This document shows, piece by piece, positions 42,640-52,449 of a stretch of 64,000 bases of DNA. Source of the stretch: Gambelia wislizenii (lineage: Eukaryota; Chordata; Lepidosauria; Squamata; Crotaphytidae); contig JAUMIR010000005.1 of assembly GCA_030847615.1 (NCBI GenBank), positions 166,064,596-166,128,595 of the forward strand. The letters run 5' to 3'. Numbering within the stretch: position 1 is the first letter of the stretch; each line of letters starts with the position of its first letter. The notes under the pieces were generated by a model. It searched no databases, was not told the DNA's origin, and saw only the letters and a program-made list of their open reading frames with translations. A program made the translations under genes and the position numbers.

Positions 42640-44219
42640 CCAGAGATAATCTCGATGAGGAACGTTCAAGTGCTCCTAGGGTATTGAAGAGAGCATTGCA
42701 TGTTGCTAGTTTCCTTGGATGCATTGCTTTTTATTTAAAAAATGGAACAAAAGTAAATTGTTAATCTACTCCTTGCCCTTTTTTGCCCCAAAATAGCTTA
42801 TTACACTACTCATTAGTAACATATTACCACACATTTTAAATATTTTCTAAAATAATACCCCAAAATATAAAAATGGTTCAAAGTTCCCTAAGATCACACT
42901 AACATTTTAGGACCAAGATGTAAACACTTCTTATTACACTAAAACATAACCTCGTGGCCAGTTCTTATGGTACTCTTGAAAAGTAATGGCATTGCCATTC
43001 ATAACTCACTCCAAATGATGTGCTATAGGTAACCCAAATCCTGGTATTAACTGGTCAGTTTGATTTTTCCTCTCTAGGAGCTCCCCATCTTCCCAAAGAA
43101 AGATCTTTGGATATAAAGTGTGTGTCTTTGTGTGTGTCTTTGTGTTAGGACTGAAGCAAGTTCAGAGCTTAAGGAGGCATCTTATTTCTTTACCTGTAAG
43201 CTGTAAGCTGATCACAGAACCAGATCAGACATAAGTTTGGGGTGGGGGAGAATTACCTTAAAGTAAAACAAGCATGTATGCATGTATGTTTAAGTCACAA
43301 TTATCACTATCCTAAGAATAACTCATCAAACATACATTTATTTACCTTTATTCACATATAAAGGCCATAAGGCTAGATTCCTAAGTTGCCACCGTGTGCA
43401 ATATTAAATAAGAGTTACTAAATATTATATGGATGGTGGCAACCCATATAATATTTAATAGTGTGAAGAAGCTAGACAAAAGGTGTAGTGCATCTTGCTC
43501 AATGGGGCTGGGGGTACAATGTAGCTTTTTGTCACAGATGTCTTTGCCAATGAGGTTCCATCATGATCTGAAACTAATATATATCATGATTACTGTGTTT
43601 ATATACTCTGTCTTTACCAGTTACAGCTAGATAAACAAGTTCAGAGTTTGAAGTGATGTAAAACTTTTCTTCATGTGCAAGTCAACAATGGTAAACTTTA
43701 AAACTTTGGGGAGGAATTGACCTTCATAGCAAAATAGCCTATTATTTTTTATGGCTTTTTTCTAATTCATTGCAGCAGCTTTTGTTGTTGTTGTTGTTGT
43801 TCCTTTAAGTGTTCTTTTGAAAAGACAAATAAAAAGTTTACAAGATGTTTACAGCATCTTTAGAGAACTTAAGTCAACAATTGGCAGGCTTCTTCTTATG
43901 TTTAGTAACTATTATATATCATTTTTTTAAACAAGGAAATAGATGTTCCACATTAAAAAGAAATCCAAAAAAATAGACAGGGGTAATTGATTGTAATCCA
44001 TTACGGGTAAAATTCATTAACTGATGTTCTCTCACAATCCTGACTGCACTGCACAAGCAGCCAAGAGGCATATAGACAGGTATGCTGTGACATCAATTTT
44101 AAATCTGTGGGTGCCATGACTTGCTTCTTAGCATGGCCCTAAGATGACTGCCATTGACAATTGACAGTGTCATAGGTAAAGATTTGGATGATCCTCAACC
44201 CTTTCACAGCAACATTGGG
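42640..44219. other. No gene seen
   Basis: Unassigned DNA with a (TTG)n tract at 43782-43801 and a short (TG)n near 43115-43145. Confidence 0.5.
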
Positions 44220-44247
44220 GTATATATATATATATATATATATATAT
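44220..44247 (+). repeat. (TA)n microsatellite beside the DIRS element
   Basis: About 14 TA units, ending 27 bp before the left end of the DIRS element. Confidence 0.97.
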
Positions 44248-44274
44248 GCTCAAGAACTACTTTTCCCTAAAGGG

Positions 44275-44475
44275 AAGGACAGGTTGCTTACCTGTAACTG
44301 TAGTTCTTTGAGTGGTCATCTGTGAATTCACACATAAAGGGTTAATCCTGCGCCTGTGCAGTAGCATTCGGAAGTCGTTAGAGTCAATAGCTATCTAATT
44401 GAATTTTTGGCGGTAATCCCGCCCACCATCCCTCTAGGCTATATAGGCCCTCCTCGAGCCCACCTTCTCAGTTCC
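44275..44475. repeat. Left inverted terminal repeat of the DIRS element
   Basis: Positions 44330-44475 match the right repeat almost base for base in reverse. The outer 55 bases (44275-44330, starting AAGGACAGGTTGC) are specific to this end and are matched instead by the internal complementary region. Confidence 0.9.
44439..44475 (+). promoter_or_regulatory. Inward-facing TATA/Inr in left terminal repeat
   Basis: 'GCTATATAGGCC' is followed about 28 bp on by 'TCAGTTCC', an initiator-like motif. Because the terminal repeats are inverted, the same promoter-like unit faces inward from both ends. Confidence 0.45.
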
Positions 44476-44574
44476 GAATAGCCGCGGTTGCAGCCTACGG
44501 TCAGGAGAAATTTTGTCCCCCCCCTTTTTTTTTTTTGAGGAGATAGCCTAGGACACCTGAGGGGAGGATGGGCA

Positions 44575-44668
44575 GTGAATTCACAGATGACCACTCGAAG
44601 AACTACAGTTACAGGTAAGCAACCTGTCCTTCTTCGTGGTCTCTGTGAATCCACACATAAAGGGTAGA
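44575..44668. repeat. Internal complementary region (ICR) of the DIRS element
   Basis: 44575-44631 is the reverse complement of the extreme left end (44275-44334, one or two mismatches). 44629-44668 is the reverse complement of the extreme right end (about 50832-50870). The two halves meet at CTT (44629-44631). In DIRS replication this region templates the joining of the two ends into a circle. Confidence 0.88.
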
Positions 44669-44829
44669 TTAGCAAGCTTATATCATGGAGGAGGGGTGTC
44701 CTATCTAAAAGGAAGAGAAAGAGACACCATAGACTAGGTCAGGATTGAACAAACCACAGAGGTTATTTTATTTACTGGAGGAGGTAGCGGAGCAGACACC
44801 AGTCTCCGGCATCTGTGTGAGTAGGATCC

Positions 44830-45890
44830 CTACAAGGATCTCTGTGCAACGTAAGACATGAGGACTGCGCGGCCCAATGCCGCGTCTTCTCTAGAAGCTG
44901 AGTCCACCTTGTACACCTTAACAAAAGTCAGGGGGGTTGCCCAGGTGGCCACTCTGCAGATGTCCTGGATAGGCACCCCATTCAGGAATGCTGTTGATGT
45001 GGAAGTAGCTCTGGTCGAATGGCTGCAGACGGGCTCTGGCAGCCGCTTTCCCAGAGTTTGGTAGGCCAGTTTGATCGCTGCAGACACCCATTTCGAAAAA
45101 TGCTGCGAGGACACTGGCTCGCCTTTCCAAGGGCCCGCGTAGCAGACAAAGAGTCTGTTAGTCTTCCTGAGCTGTGAAGTCCCCTCTAGGTAGAAGGCTA
45201 GGGCCCGTCTCACATCCAGGTAGTGGAGAGACCTTTCCAGATCATCCGGCAGGTGCCGGAAGTAGGCTGGCAACACAATGTCCTGGTTGAGGTGGAAGTA
45301 GGAGACAACCTTTGGCAGGAAGGCGATGTCTGGCCTCAGTACTACCTTGTCTCGGTTGAAGCAGATGTTTGGTGGGTCCATCCGCAGAGCACACAGTTCG
45401 CTGGCGCGCCTTGCTGACGTAATCGCGACTAGGAATGCCGTTTTCATGGAGGCGAGATGAAGGTCATACGTGGCCATCGGTTCGAAGGGGGCCTGGATAG
45501 TGCTGCTAGGACTATCTCAAGACTCCATGCGGGGATGGGTCCCACTGCGGGTGGGTGTAAGTTGGTGTACCCTTTAAGGAAGGCTTTGATCCTGTGGTCT
45601 CTAAAACAAGATGGTTTGCCCAGGCATTGCAAGTGCCAGGACACAGCTGCTACATAGCTTTTGATTGAAGAGGTAGAGAAACCCCTGTTTGAGAATGAAG
45701 CCAGAAAGTCCATCAGATTGGAGGGGCCCACTTGGCTCTGCGGGATTCCTTTCTCCTCCAGGAAGGAACAGAACTTATTCCACTTGTAGTTATAGGCCCT
45801 CACTGTTGATGGACGGTGAGCCGCCTTGATGATATTCTGTGCTGCGTCCGAAAGGGAACTCACATTGTGATCAGCCAAGCCGTTGGGTTG
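44830..45890 (-). pseudogene. Tyrosine recombinase (DIRS)
   Basis: It integrates circular element DNA. The N-terminal SAM-like part is in one frame (45444 to about 45890: 'HRPSTVRAYNYKWNKFCSFL', 'SSIKSYVAAVSWHLQ') and the catalytic part in another (44830-45477). Catalytic residues are visible: R23/R24 in 'SARRASEL', H153 and R156 in 'CSHSTRAT', W179 in 'ATWATP' and Y189 in 'KVYKVD'. A frameshift near 45470 separates the halves. The catalytic domain itself is one uninterrupted open frame of 215 codons. Confidence 0.88.
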
Positions 45891-45973
45891 ATCAATTTGA
45901 GGTCCGGGTGAAGGATCTGGCCGTTCACCATTGACAGTAAGTCCGGTGTCTGGGGGAGGCGCTTGTATTGCCC

Positions 45974-46243
45974 TCAGGCCATTCTGAGCAGTGGTGTGAA
46001 GCAATGTTGGCGCGGCCACCATGGGGTTATCAGGATGCACTTATCCTTGTCCTGCTGCACCTTCGAGATCACTCTGGGTATGAGGGGAAATGGAGGGAAA
46101 GCATAAAGCAGGGGGCCTTCCCAGTGCCATAGGAATGCATCCCCTAGGCTGTCCCATGACCGGCGGCCTCTGGAGCAGAATAATGGGTGTACTGCATTGT
46201 CCTTGGTGACAAAGAGGTCTATCGCTGGAGTGCCCCATTGCAA
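45974..46243 (-). pseudogene. Methyltransferase-like block (DIRS)
   Basis: The frame reads 'AIDLFVTKDNAVHPLFCSRG', 'DAFLWHWEGPLLYAFPPFPL' and 'CILITPWWPRQH'. This DLFAT...FPPF...PWWP block lies between RNase H and the recombinase in DIRS-group elements and has been compared with Dam-type DNA adenine methyltransferases; activity is unproven. The frame ends at a TGA at 45974-45976, after which the same family text continues ('GQYKRLPQTPDLLSMVNGQ'), so the stop is premature. A frameshift then leads into the recombinase. Confidence 0.65.
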
Positions 46244-46384
46244 GAAGAGAGAGAGAAGGACCTGATGATTCAGTGACCACTCGTGATTGCTGGTGGTTGA
46301 TCTGCTGAGTGCATCCGCCAGTTCGTTGCTCTGACCTGGGACATGTATGGCGATTAGGACGATGTCTCGTTCTACACGCCACTC

Positions 46385-46858
46385 TCAAAGCTCCAGGGAC
46401 AGGCAGAGTAGAGTCTGTGAGTGTGTTCCTCCCTGTTTGTTTATGTAGAATACTGTAGTACTGTTGTCTGAAGCCACCTGTACCACCTGACCCCTCAGGG
46501 TAGGTTCGAACGCCCTCAAGGCCTTGAACACAGCTAGTAGCTCAAGGGCATTGATGTGTAGGGCACCCTCCTTCTGTGACCAGCGCCCCCTGATGGACAG
46601 TCCGTCGGAGTGTGCTCCCCAGCCCGACAGTGAGGCGTCCGTCATGATGGCCCTCGTGGGATTCAATTGCTCGAATTGGGAGCCCCGCTGGACTGCACGT
46701 GGGTCTGTCCACCAGAGGAGGGACTTCCTAAGCGGGTGGGGAATGGTGAGTAGTTTGAGTGGACCGTGAACAAACGGTTTGAACTTCGCGATTAACCAGC
46801 TTTGTAGAGGCCTCATGCGGAGCTGTGCGAGAGGTGTGACTGCTGTGGTGGAGACCAT
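46385..46858 (-). pseudogene. RNase H (DIRS)
   Basis: The frame contains 'IMTDASLSGWGAH' with D74, 'HINALELLAVFKALRAF' with E106 and 'QVASDNSTTVFYINKQGG' with D131, the acidic triad of RNase H in DIRS elements. It degrades the template RNA during reverse transcription. A frameshift near 46880 separates it from RT, and the frame is lost again at 46385. Confidence 0.88.
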
Positions 46859-46882
46859 GTGGCCTAAGGCTTGCTGTATGTC

Positions 46883-47700
46883 TCACACCATGGTTCTCCT
46901 TCTTCTTATGCACTTCTGGACTGCTGTGTGCAGCATCTGAAATCGGTCATCTGGGAGGTACACTTTTCCTGTGATGGAATCTAGAGAGGCCCCTATAAAC
47001 CTGACAGTTTGGGAGGGCTGAAGGTGTGATTTTTCGTAGTTCACCATCAGTCCTAGGCGTTGTAACAGGTAAGGGTCATTCTGATATCTCTGTCCAGTTT
47101 TTCGGCTGAGGGAGCTGTAAAAAGCCAATCGTCCAGATACGGGAACACTACGATACCTTTTTGTCTGAGCCAGGCCGTTACCAGGCCGTTGTCTGAGCCA
47201 GGCCATACATTTTGTAAAGACCCTTGGAGCTGTACAGAGGCTGAACGGCAAAACTCTGAACTGGAAGGCCGTTCGGCCAACCGTGAAGGCGAGGAATCTC
47301 CTGTGGGAGGGTGCGATTGGGACGTGAAAGTAAGCGTCCTTCAAATCCAGGGTGGCGAACCAGTCTCCTTTTCTCAAGAAGGGGAGGATGGATGGGAGTG
47401 TAACCATGCGGAACTTCCGCGGACGGACAAAGGAGTTCAAGTCTCTTAAATCTAGAATGGGGCGGAATCCACCATCCTTCTTTTCGATCACGAAGTACCT
47501 GGAGAGGAAGAGGCCTCCCATCTTCGAGCAGGGGACCCGTGCTATAGCACCTTTTTGTAGGAGACTGTTGACCTCTTCTATGATTGGTAGGGAGGGTGGG
47601 GTCATCCTGTGGGGTGCCGGAGGTGGGAGTTCCTCGAACTCTATGTAATACCTGCTTTGTATGAGGCTCAGGACCCAGCTGTCTGAAGTGATGAGCTGCC
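46883..47700 (-). pseudogene. Reverse transcriptase (DIRS)
   Basis: Family text begins near 47700 ('WQLITSDSWVLSL'). The main frame has 'GFRPILDLRDLNSFV' (residues 46-60), 'DWFATLDLKDAYFHVPI' (81-97, catalytic aspartate) and 'FQFRVLPFSLCTAPRVFTKC' (115-133). Then a 28-bp tandem duplication (47161-47188 copied at 47189-47204 onward) shifts the frame, so 'VVFPYLDDWLF' with the YLDD box is in another frame (47053-47280). The first frame resumes with 'LGLMVNYEKSHL' and 'FIGASLDS'. Confidence 0.9.
47161..47204. repeat. 28-bp tandem duplication in DIRS RT
   Basis: TTGTCTGAGCCAGGCC occurs at 47161-47176 and again at 47189-47204. The 28-bp offset is not a multiple of three. Confidence 0.9.
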
Positions 47701-47716
47701 ATGAGTGGAATGCATC

Positions 47717-48860
47717 TTAAAGGCGGTTGGCAGGGGAGGATGAAGTATGGAGTGAAGGGGAGATGGTGATGCCGGAGGGTGGTAGTGGCCTTTGGGAGTC
47801 AAGCCCATTGTTTGGTTGACTCCATCTTCCTTTTACTGAAGTGAGGTTTGGTCTTGAAAGACTGGAATTTTTTGTGGGGTTGGTAGGAAGATGACTGGTG
47901 TGTCCGGGTAGGCAGCGAGCTAAATCTTCTCCTGTAGGAGGATCCCAGCCTGAGAAAGGGCAGTCATGGTCTCGAAGGCTTGTGGGTAGACCAAACGTCT
48001 TGGCCGTTGACCTCATTTTCTCCGCATGTTCCAGCTTCGAGTCAGTGTCTGCATGGAACAGGCCCAGTTCATAGAAAGGGAGGTCCTCAATGATGGAGCG
48101 CACTGTATGGGACAGTCCCGATGACCAGAGCCAAGCGTGACAGCGGACCGCAATGGAGTTGGCCACAATTTTTCCCGTACACTTGGCTATATGTTTGGCG
48201 ACTTGCCGCTGGTACCCCGCCAGCGCCAGGCCTTCCTCCCTGAATGAATTGACGATCCTCTGGTCCTGCTCCGACAGCTTCGAGATATGGACAGCCAGAG
48301 CGTCCCAGAGGAACTTCTGGTAGGCCCCCCATACATGCTGCATAAGATGTCATCTTAGTGAGGAGGCAGGCAGATGAGTAGAACTTGCACCCTATTGCAT
48401 CCAACTTCTTGCCTTCTTTGTCTGTTGGGGTCGAATGTAACCTCTGAGAGGTTTTCATTTGGGCTGTTTCGACCACCACTGAGTTAGGTTTGGGGTGGAA
48501 CAAAAGCCATGGAGCCGAATCTGTGCACACGCGGTACAGGTGGTCTAGGCGTCTGGATGTGGGTGGTGTTGAGGAGGGTGTTGCCCAGGATGACTTTAAC
48601 ACTTGTAGCAAGTATGGAGAGATCAACAGGGAGGGAAGGGATGGTGCCTGTTGCTGTAAGTCCTCGAATATAGGATCATCCACTTCCTTTCCAGGCTGAG
48701 TGGTTTTGATGCCCAGTGTGCTGGCTAGTCTATGCATGAAGTCGGCAAAGGCCTTCATATCGTCCGTGGGAGACGGAGGGTCCGGGCGGGCTCCCTCTGG
48801 AACTGGTGATGGCCTCAGGGATGGAGTAGAGGAACGGGACTCTGATTCCAAGGAATGCAC
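47717..48860 (-). pseudogene. Gag-like protein, C-terminal half (DIRS)
   Basis: The first frame (48087-48860) holds 'PSPTDDMKAFADFMHRLAST', 'DHLYRVCTDSAPWLLFHPKP' and 'PTDKEGKKLDAIGCKFYSSA', all standard in vertebrate DIRS gag-like proteins. A frameshift near 48340 moves to the frame 47717-48343, which continues 'KFLWDALAVHISKLSEQDQR', 'GLALAGYQRQVAKHIAKC', 'HAWLWSSGLSHTVRSIIEDL' and 'GLFHADTDSKLEHAEKMRST'. The structural or RNA-binding role is inferred from its position only. Confidence 0.82.
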
Positions 48861-48878
48861 AGAGGGGGTCCTCGACGG

Positions 48879-50488
48879 TTATCTTCTCGGCGACGCTGGG
48901 GGATCTGGCCATCTTTTCCTATGCGGCCTGGACGGTACCGTAGCCCCTGATGGTGAGCCTCCTGGGGGAGACTTGTGAGGGATCGGCCTATCTTTCGAGG
49001 GTGACCTGGAGACCGATCTCGATGGGGAGGGCTCCTTTCCTTTCCCGGTATCTGTGGGTACGGTACCGGTCCCCAACTTGGGTGTAAACTCCGTTGGTGG
49101 TCTAGTGCTGGGTTGGTGGTGCTCCTTAACTGGAGTGTGCTGTGGGTATTGACGGGGGTCCCTATGCCTTCTGTGTCTGTAGCGTGGCAAGGGGTTGAAG
49201 GTATCCTCATAGTAGGCATGCCGTGGGTCGTGGTCCCAGTAGTGGCTGAAAGGGTGATACTGGTGGTATCTAGGCAGGCGGTCATAGTACAAGTGGCCAT
49301 ACCACTCCCAAAGCCATTCCTCCTCTGATGTACCCAGGTCGGATACGTATGAACCAGATGAGATCGACTGGGACTGAGGTTGTCGTGGTGAGCGGGACCG
49401 ATGCTTTCATCTCGGAGAATGGAATCTGCGGGGTCTCCATGGTGAGCAGGATTGCTGAGGCGTCCGGGACCATCGCGAGGACCATCTCAGTGAGCCGGAC
49501 TGCCGGGGTGTTCGAGACCATCGTGGGGACCTTTCCGGAGAGCGGGGTTGTCCTGGTGAGTGGGACGAGGAGCGACGCGGAGACCGGTGTGGTGTGGGCG
49601 ACCGGTGGGACTGCGCCGAGCAGGACCTGGAGCATGAGACTGATTGAGACGGTATCGTCTGAGGTGAATGGGACCGATGGGATGCTGGGGTGGCTGACCT
49701 CGAACGGGACCAGCGACGTCTGTCCCTCTCGACCGAACTGGTTGATACCTCCATGATTCTAAGATCCGGGGATGGGTCCTGAAGTTTGACTTCTGACAGC
49801 TCACGGTCCTGATCATCCGCTACAGATGTTGGAGTTGGTTCCCTCAACGCCGGCCGGAGCTTGGAGAGACTGAGTCTCAGCGGGGAGACGACCGGGGACC
49901 TCTGACCCGGGGAGTGGTCCGGTTGTGCTGGGGTTCGGCCTCTCTGTGCGCCACTCAGGAGAGAATCATCAGATGTCCTCTTCCTCTTTTTAGGGGGCTC
50001 TTCTTGAGGCATCGTCTTCGGTGAGGTAAGCCTCACCACTTTGTGTTTGTCTTTCGGCCGCTCTTGCCTAGCGTGGCCAGGAGTGGTACCGGAGGTGCCT
50101 TTCGAGGCGGTACCGTCTGCGGTATCAGAGTCGGGCTTCCTCGGGTTCGAGGATGTGCCCTTAGTCCCCACCTTTTCCCGGTCCCGGGATTTGGGTTTGG
50201 ATGCCTCCTTAGTTAGTTGTTTAGGGGCTTGTGACGAACCCAACGGTACTGGGGTCCTCTGGGCAGATGAGGAGGCTGAGCCCGACAAAACGTGCTCATA
50301 TAGCTGGGCCTCAGCCTTTTATCTCTGTTGCGACTTGCCTGAGGGGTAAAGGCATTGCAGTGGCGACAAGAGCGGACATCATGTCTCTTGCCCAGGCACA
50401 TCAAGGAATTAGAATGCCTGTCTGACTCAGGCATTTTTGCCCCACAGGTTAAAAAGGTCTTAAAGAAGCCCGTTGATGCCATCGTCAA
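48879..50488 (-). pseudogene. Gag-like protein, N-terminal half with Cys/His block and SR-rich region (DIRS)
   Basis: The start (50488) gives 'FKTFLTCGAKMPESDRHSNS', then 'CLGKRHDVRSCRHCNAFTPQ', a Cys/His-rich block likely to bind zinc. A one-base frameshift near 50300 moves to the frame 49407-50288, which is rich in Ser-Arg and Ser-Pro-Arg ('RSRSATPASHRSHSPQ', 'HRSPRRSSSHSPG'). A third part (48879-49292) is aromatic and histidine-rich ('YYDRLPRYHQYHPFSHYWDH'), also typical of the family. The order Cys/His, SR-rich, Tyr/His-rich, conserved core matches vertebrate DIRS gag-like proteins. Confidence 0.78.
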
Positions 50489-50699
50489 CAGAAACAGGGG
50501 ACACTCACGAGTTCGAAGTCAAAGATAAATTCCGAGGTCGTACCAAGAAGAAATCGCCAAAATACAGTCCAGAATCTGAAGGGTTACCAAAAGACAGTCC
50601 GAAGATCCAAGCCTGGGAGTGCAAAACCGTTGGGGGGTTAGAATTACTAGACTAAAGACTCCAACAATGTTCCTCGTGCTGCTAACGCGGTGGAAAAAA

Positions 50700-50736
50700 A
50701 GGAACTGAGAAGGCGGGCTCGAGGAGGGCCTATATA
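50700..50736 (-). promoter_or_regulatory. Predicted DIRS promoter in right terminal repeat
   Basis: On the minus strand 'GCTATATAGGCC' (around 50730-50740) precedes 'TCAGTTCC' (50700-50707) by about 28 bp, a TATA plus initiator layout upstream of the gag-like start at 50488. Confidence 0.5.
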
Positions 50737-50870
50737 GCCTAGAGGGATGGTGGGCAGGATTACCGCCAAAAATTCAATTAGATAGCTATTGACTCTAACG
50801 ACTTCCGAAAGCTACTGCGCAGGCGCAGAATTAACCCTTTATGTGTGGACTCACAGAGACCACGAAGAAG
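50701..50870. repeat. Right inverted terminal repeat of the DIRS element
   Basis: 50701-50846 mirrors 44330-44475. The outer 24 bases ('CACAGAGACCACGAAG...') are specific to this end and are matched by the ICR. Confidence 0.9.
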
Positions 50871-51370
50871 AAGTTCTCAGAGTTCACATGCCATTGAAAA
50901 ATGAAGCATTAGGTGGGGAAAACAGTGGGTAGGAACCATGCTACCCTGCAGTTCTTTGATCTCCTCACTTTTAATGCCAACATTACTTCTGGTTTCCCCC
51001 CCTTCTTTCCTTTTTAAAAAACAAACCCAAAGGTTTATTGTGAGAGAATGGGAGAAAGAGGTTTGATGATGTCTCTTCTTGTTTTTTTCCTCCTCCTCTG
51101 TGCAATATGCCCATAGTCTGTAACTCCCCAACCCTACAGACAGACAGACAGTATACCTCCCCTCACTTAGGAGTGAGTTCCTTTCAGTTTGCTGGGTAAA
51201 CTCCCAGGTAAAGGAGAACAGGATGGCAGCACAAATTCAACTATTATTGCTATAAATGTTTTTGGCTCAAGACATTGTATTCTGCGGGATAAAAAAGGGT
51301 AGTATTTTATATAAATACTATTAAATGTTAAATATAAACGTTTAAATATAACATTTAAATATGTTATATT

Positions 51371-51405
<35 letters not shown>

Positions 51406-52449
51406 CATTATATATGTTAACATAATATTTATTAACATTAAATATAAATGTAAATGTTAAATGATAAATGTTAATTTGATAGATGGCATAAACATTCGCT
51501 AGTCACAAATTAATTCCTTCAATAAAACAGTCCATAATGAGCAAGGCCAGTTTAAGGCTCAGTTTTTCAATCTGTAGTTTGTATTCAGTTGCCACTTTAG
51601 CAGTGTCTTAGTAGAAAATACACAAACCCTTTGAAGTGTCTAACGCTGCAATCATGTCCTGTTTAATATTTTCTTATTTCAGATATCCGGAAATTGTACT
51701 TTTCATTCTGTTGTAAAGGTTCACATAGTGAAATCATCATGGGTGCTCCTTTCAAACAATATATTTTGGTAAGAATGCCAAATGTACAACACATAAAGGT
51801 AGACCAAGAGGTCAGAAATTAAATGATTGATTCATCTATCATGAATCTGAAAACTTAAAATATCATGTGAAAGTTTAACTGATCTTCGCTTCAGATGTAA
51901 TGACAGCCTATACTAAACTTGCTTTGTCCTAACATGGCCATACTGCCTGAGGGATTCAGGGCCCTGTAGTACAACCACTAATTTTTCCAGGCTCTGCCCT
52001 GAATGCCGTACAGCTCAGTGCCTCTAGCCTTCTGCAAAATTACCCAGATGGTATAATGAACTAGCTAAGCTCTGATAGGCTTCTTATGATGGGAAAGAGA
52101 GATGGAAGAAATGGAAGACTGAGAGACACCTTTAGTATCAAAACTCAACAAGATATCTTAACTGTAAATGTACACTGATGTTGGCAAACAGAAAAGAATA
52201 ACAAAACCAGGGATTAGAAAGTTAGGCTTGAAAAATTGAATAATGTTCATTGTTAGAATTTAGAACAGTAATTCACTACCATAAACACTAATAAACAACA
52301 CCCATTGCTTTGGAGAGTTAATCATTTGTTGTGCTGTTGGGCCATGGGGTAAAGGCATAGATGTTTCACCGTTGACCTGAGGGGAACATATTTTGTTACT
52401 GGCTCCTTCAAAAGGTGTTTTCTAGTCCTTTTAAAGTTGCCTTCCTTGA
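50871..52449. other. No gene seen; contains an AT-rich palindromic tract
   Basis: Unassigned DNA. The tract 51325-51480 is listed separately. Confidence 0.5.
51325..51480. repeat. AT-rich palindromic tract around (TA)n
   Basis: A (TA)n core at 51373-51404 is flanked on both sides by AACATTTAAATAT-, TTAACATA- and TAAATGTTAA-type words that pair with each other, giving an extended imperfect palindrome. Confidence 0.8.

Larger units (their letters stand above)
44275..50870 (-). mobile_element. Full-length DIRS retrotransposon
   Basis: About 6.6 kb. Outer parts of the two ends are inverted copies of each other (44330-44475 and 50701-50846). An internal complementary region at 44575-44668 pairs with both extreme ends. 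The minus strand encodes, in order, a gag-like protein, RT, RNase H, a methyltransferase-like block and a tyrosine recombinase. There is no integrase or protease. This is the diagnostic DIRS arrangement: integration uses the recombinase on a circular intermediate, and no target duplication is expected or seen. Frameshifts, stops and a 28-bp duplication make this copy inactive. Confidence 0.93.

Noticed and set aside
44858..50425. Plus-strand open frames across the DIRS element
   Set aside because: Shadows of the minus-strand gag-like, RT and recombinase frames.
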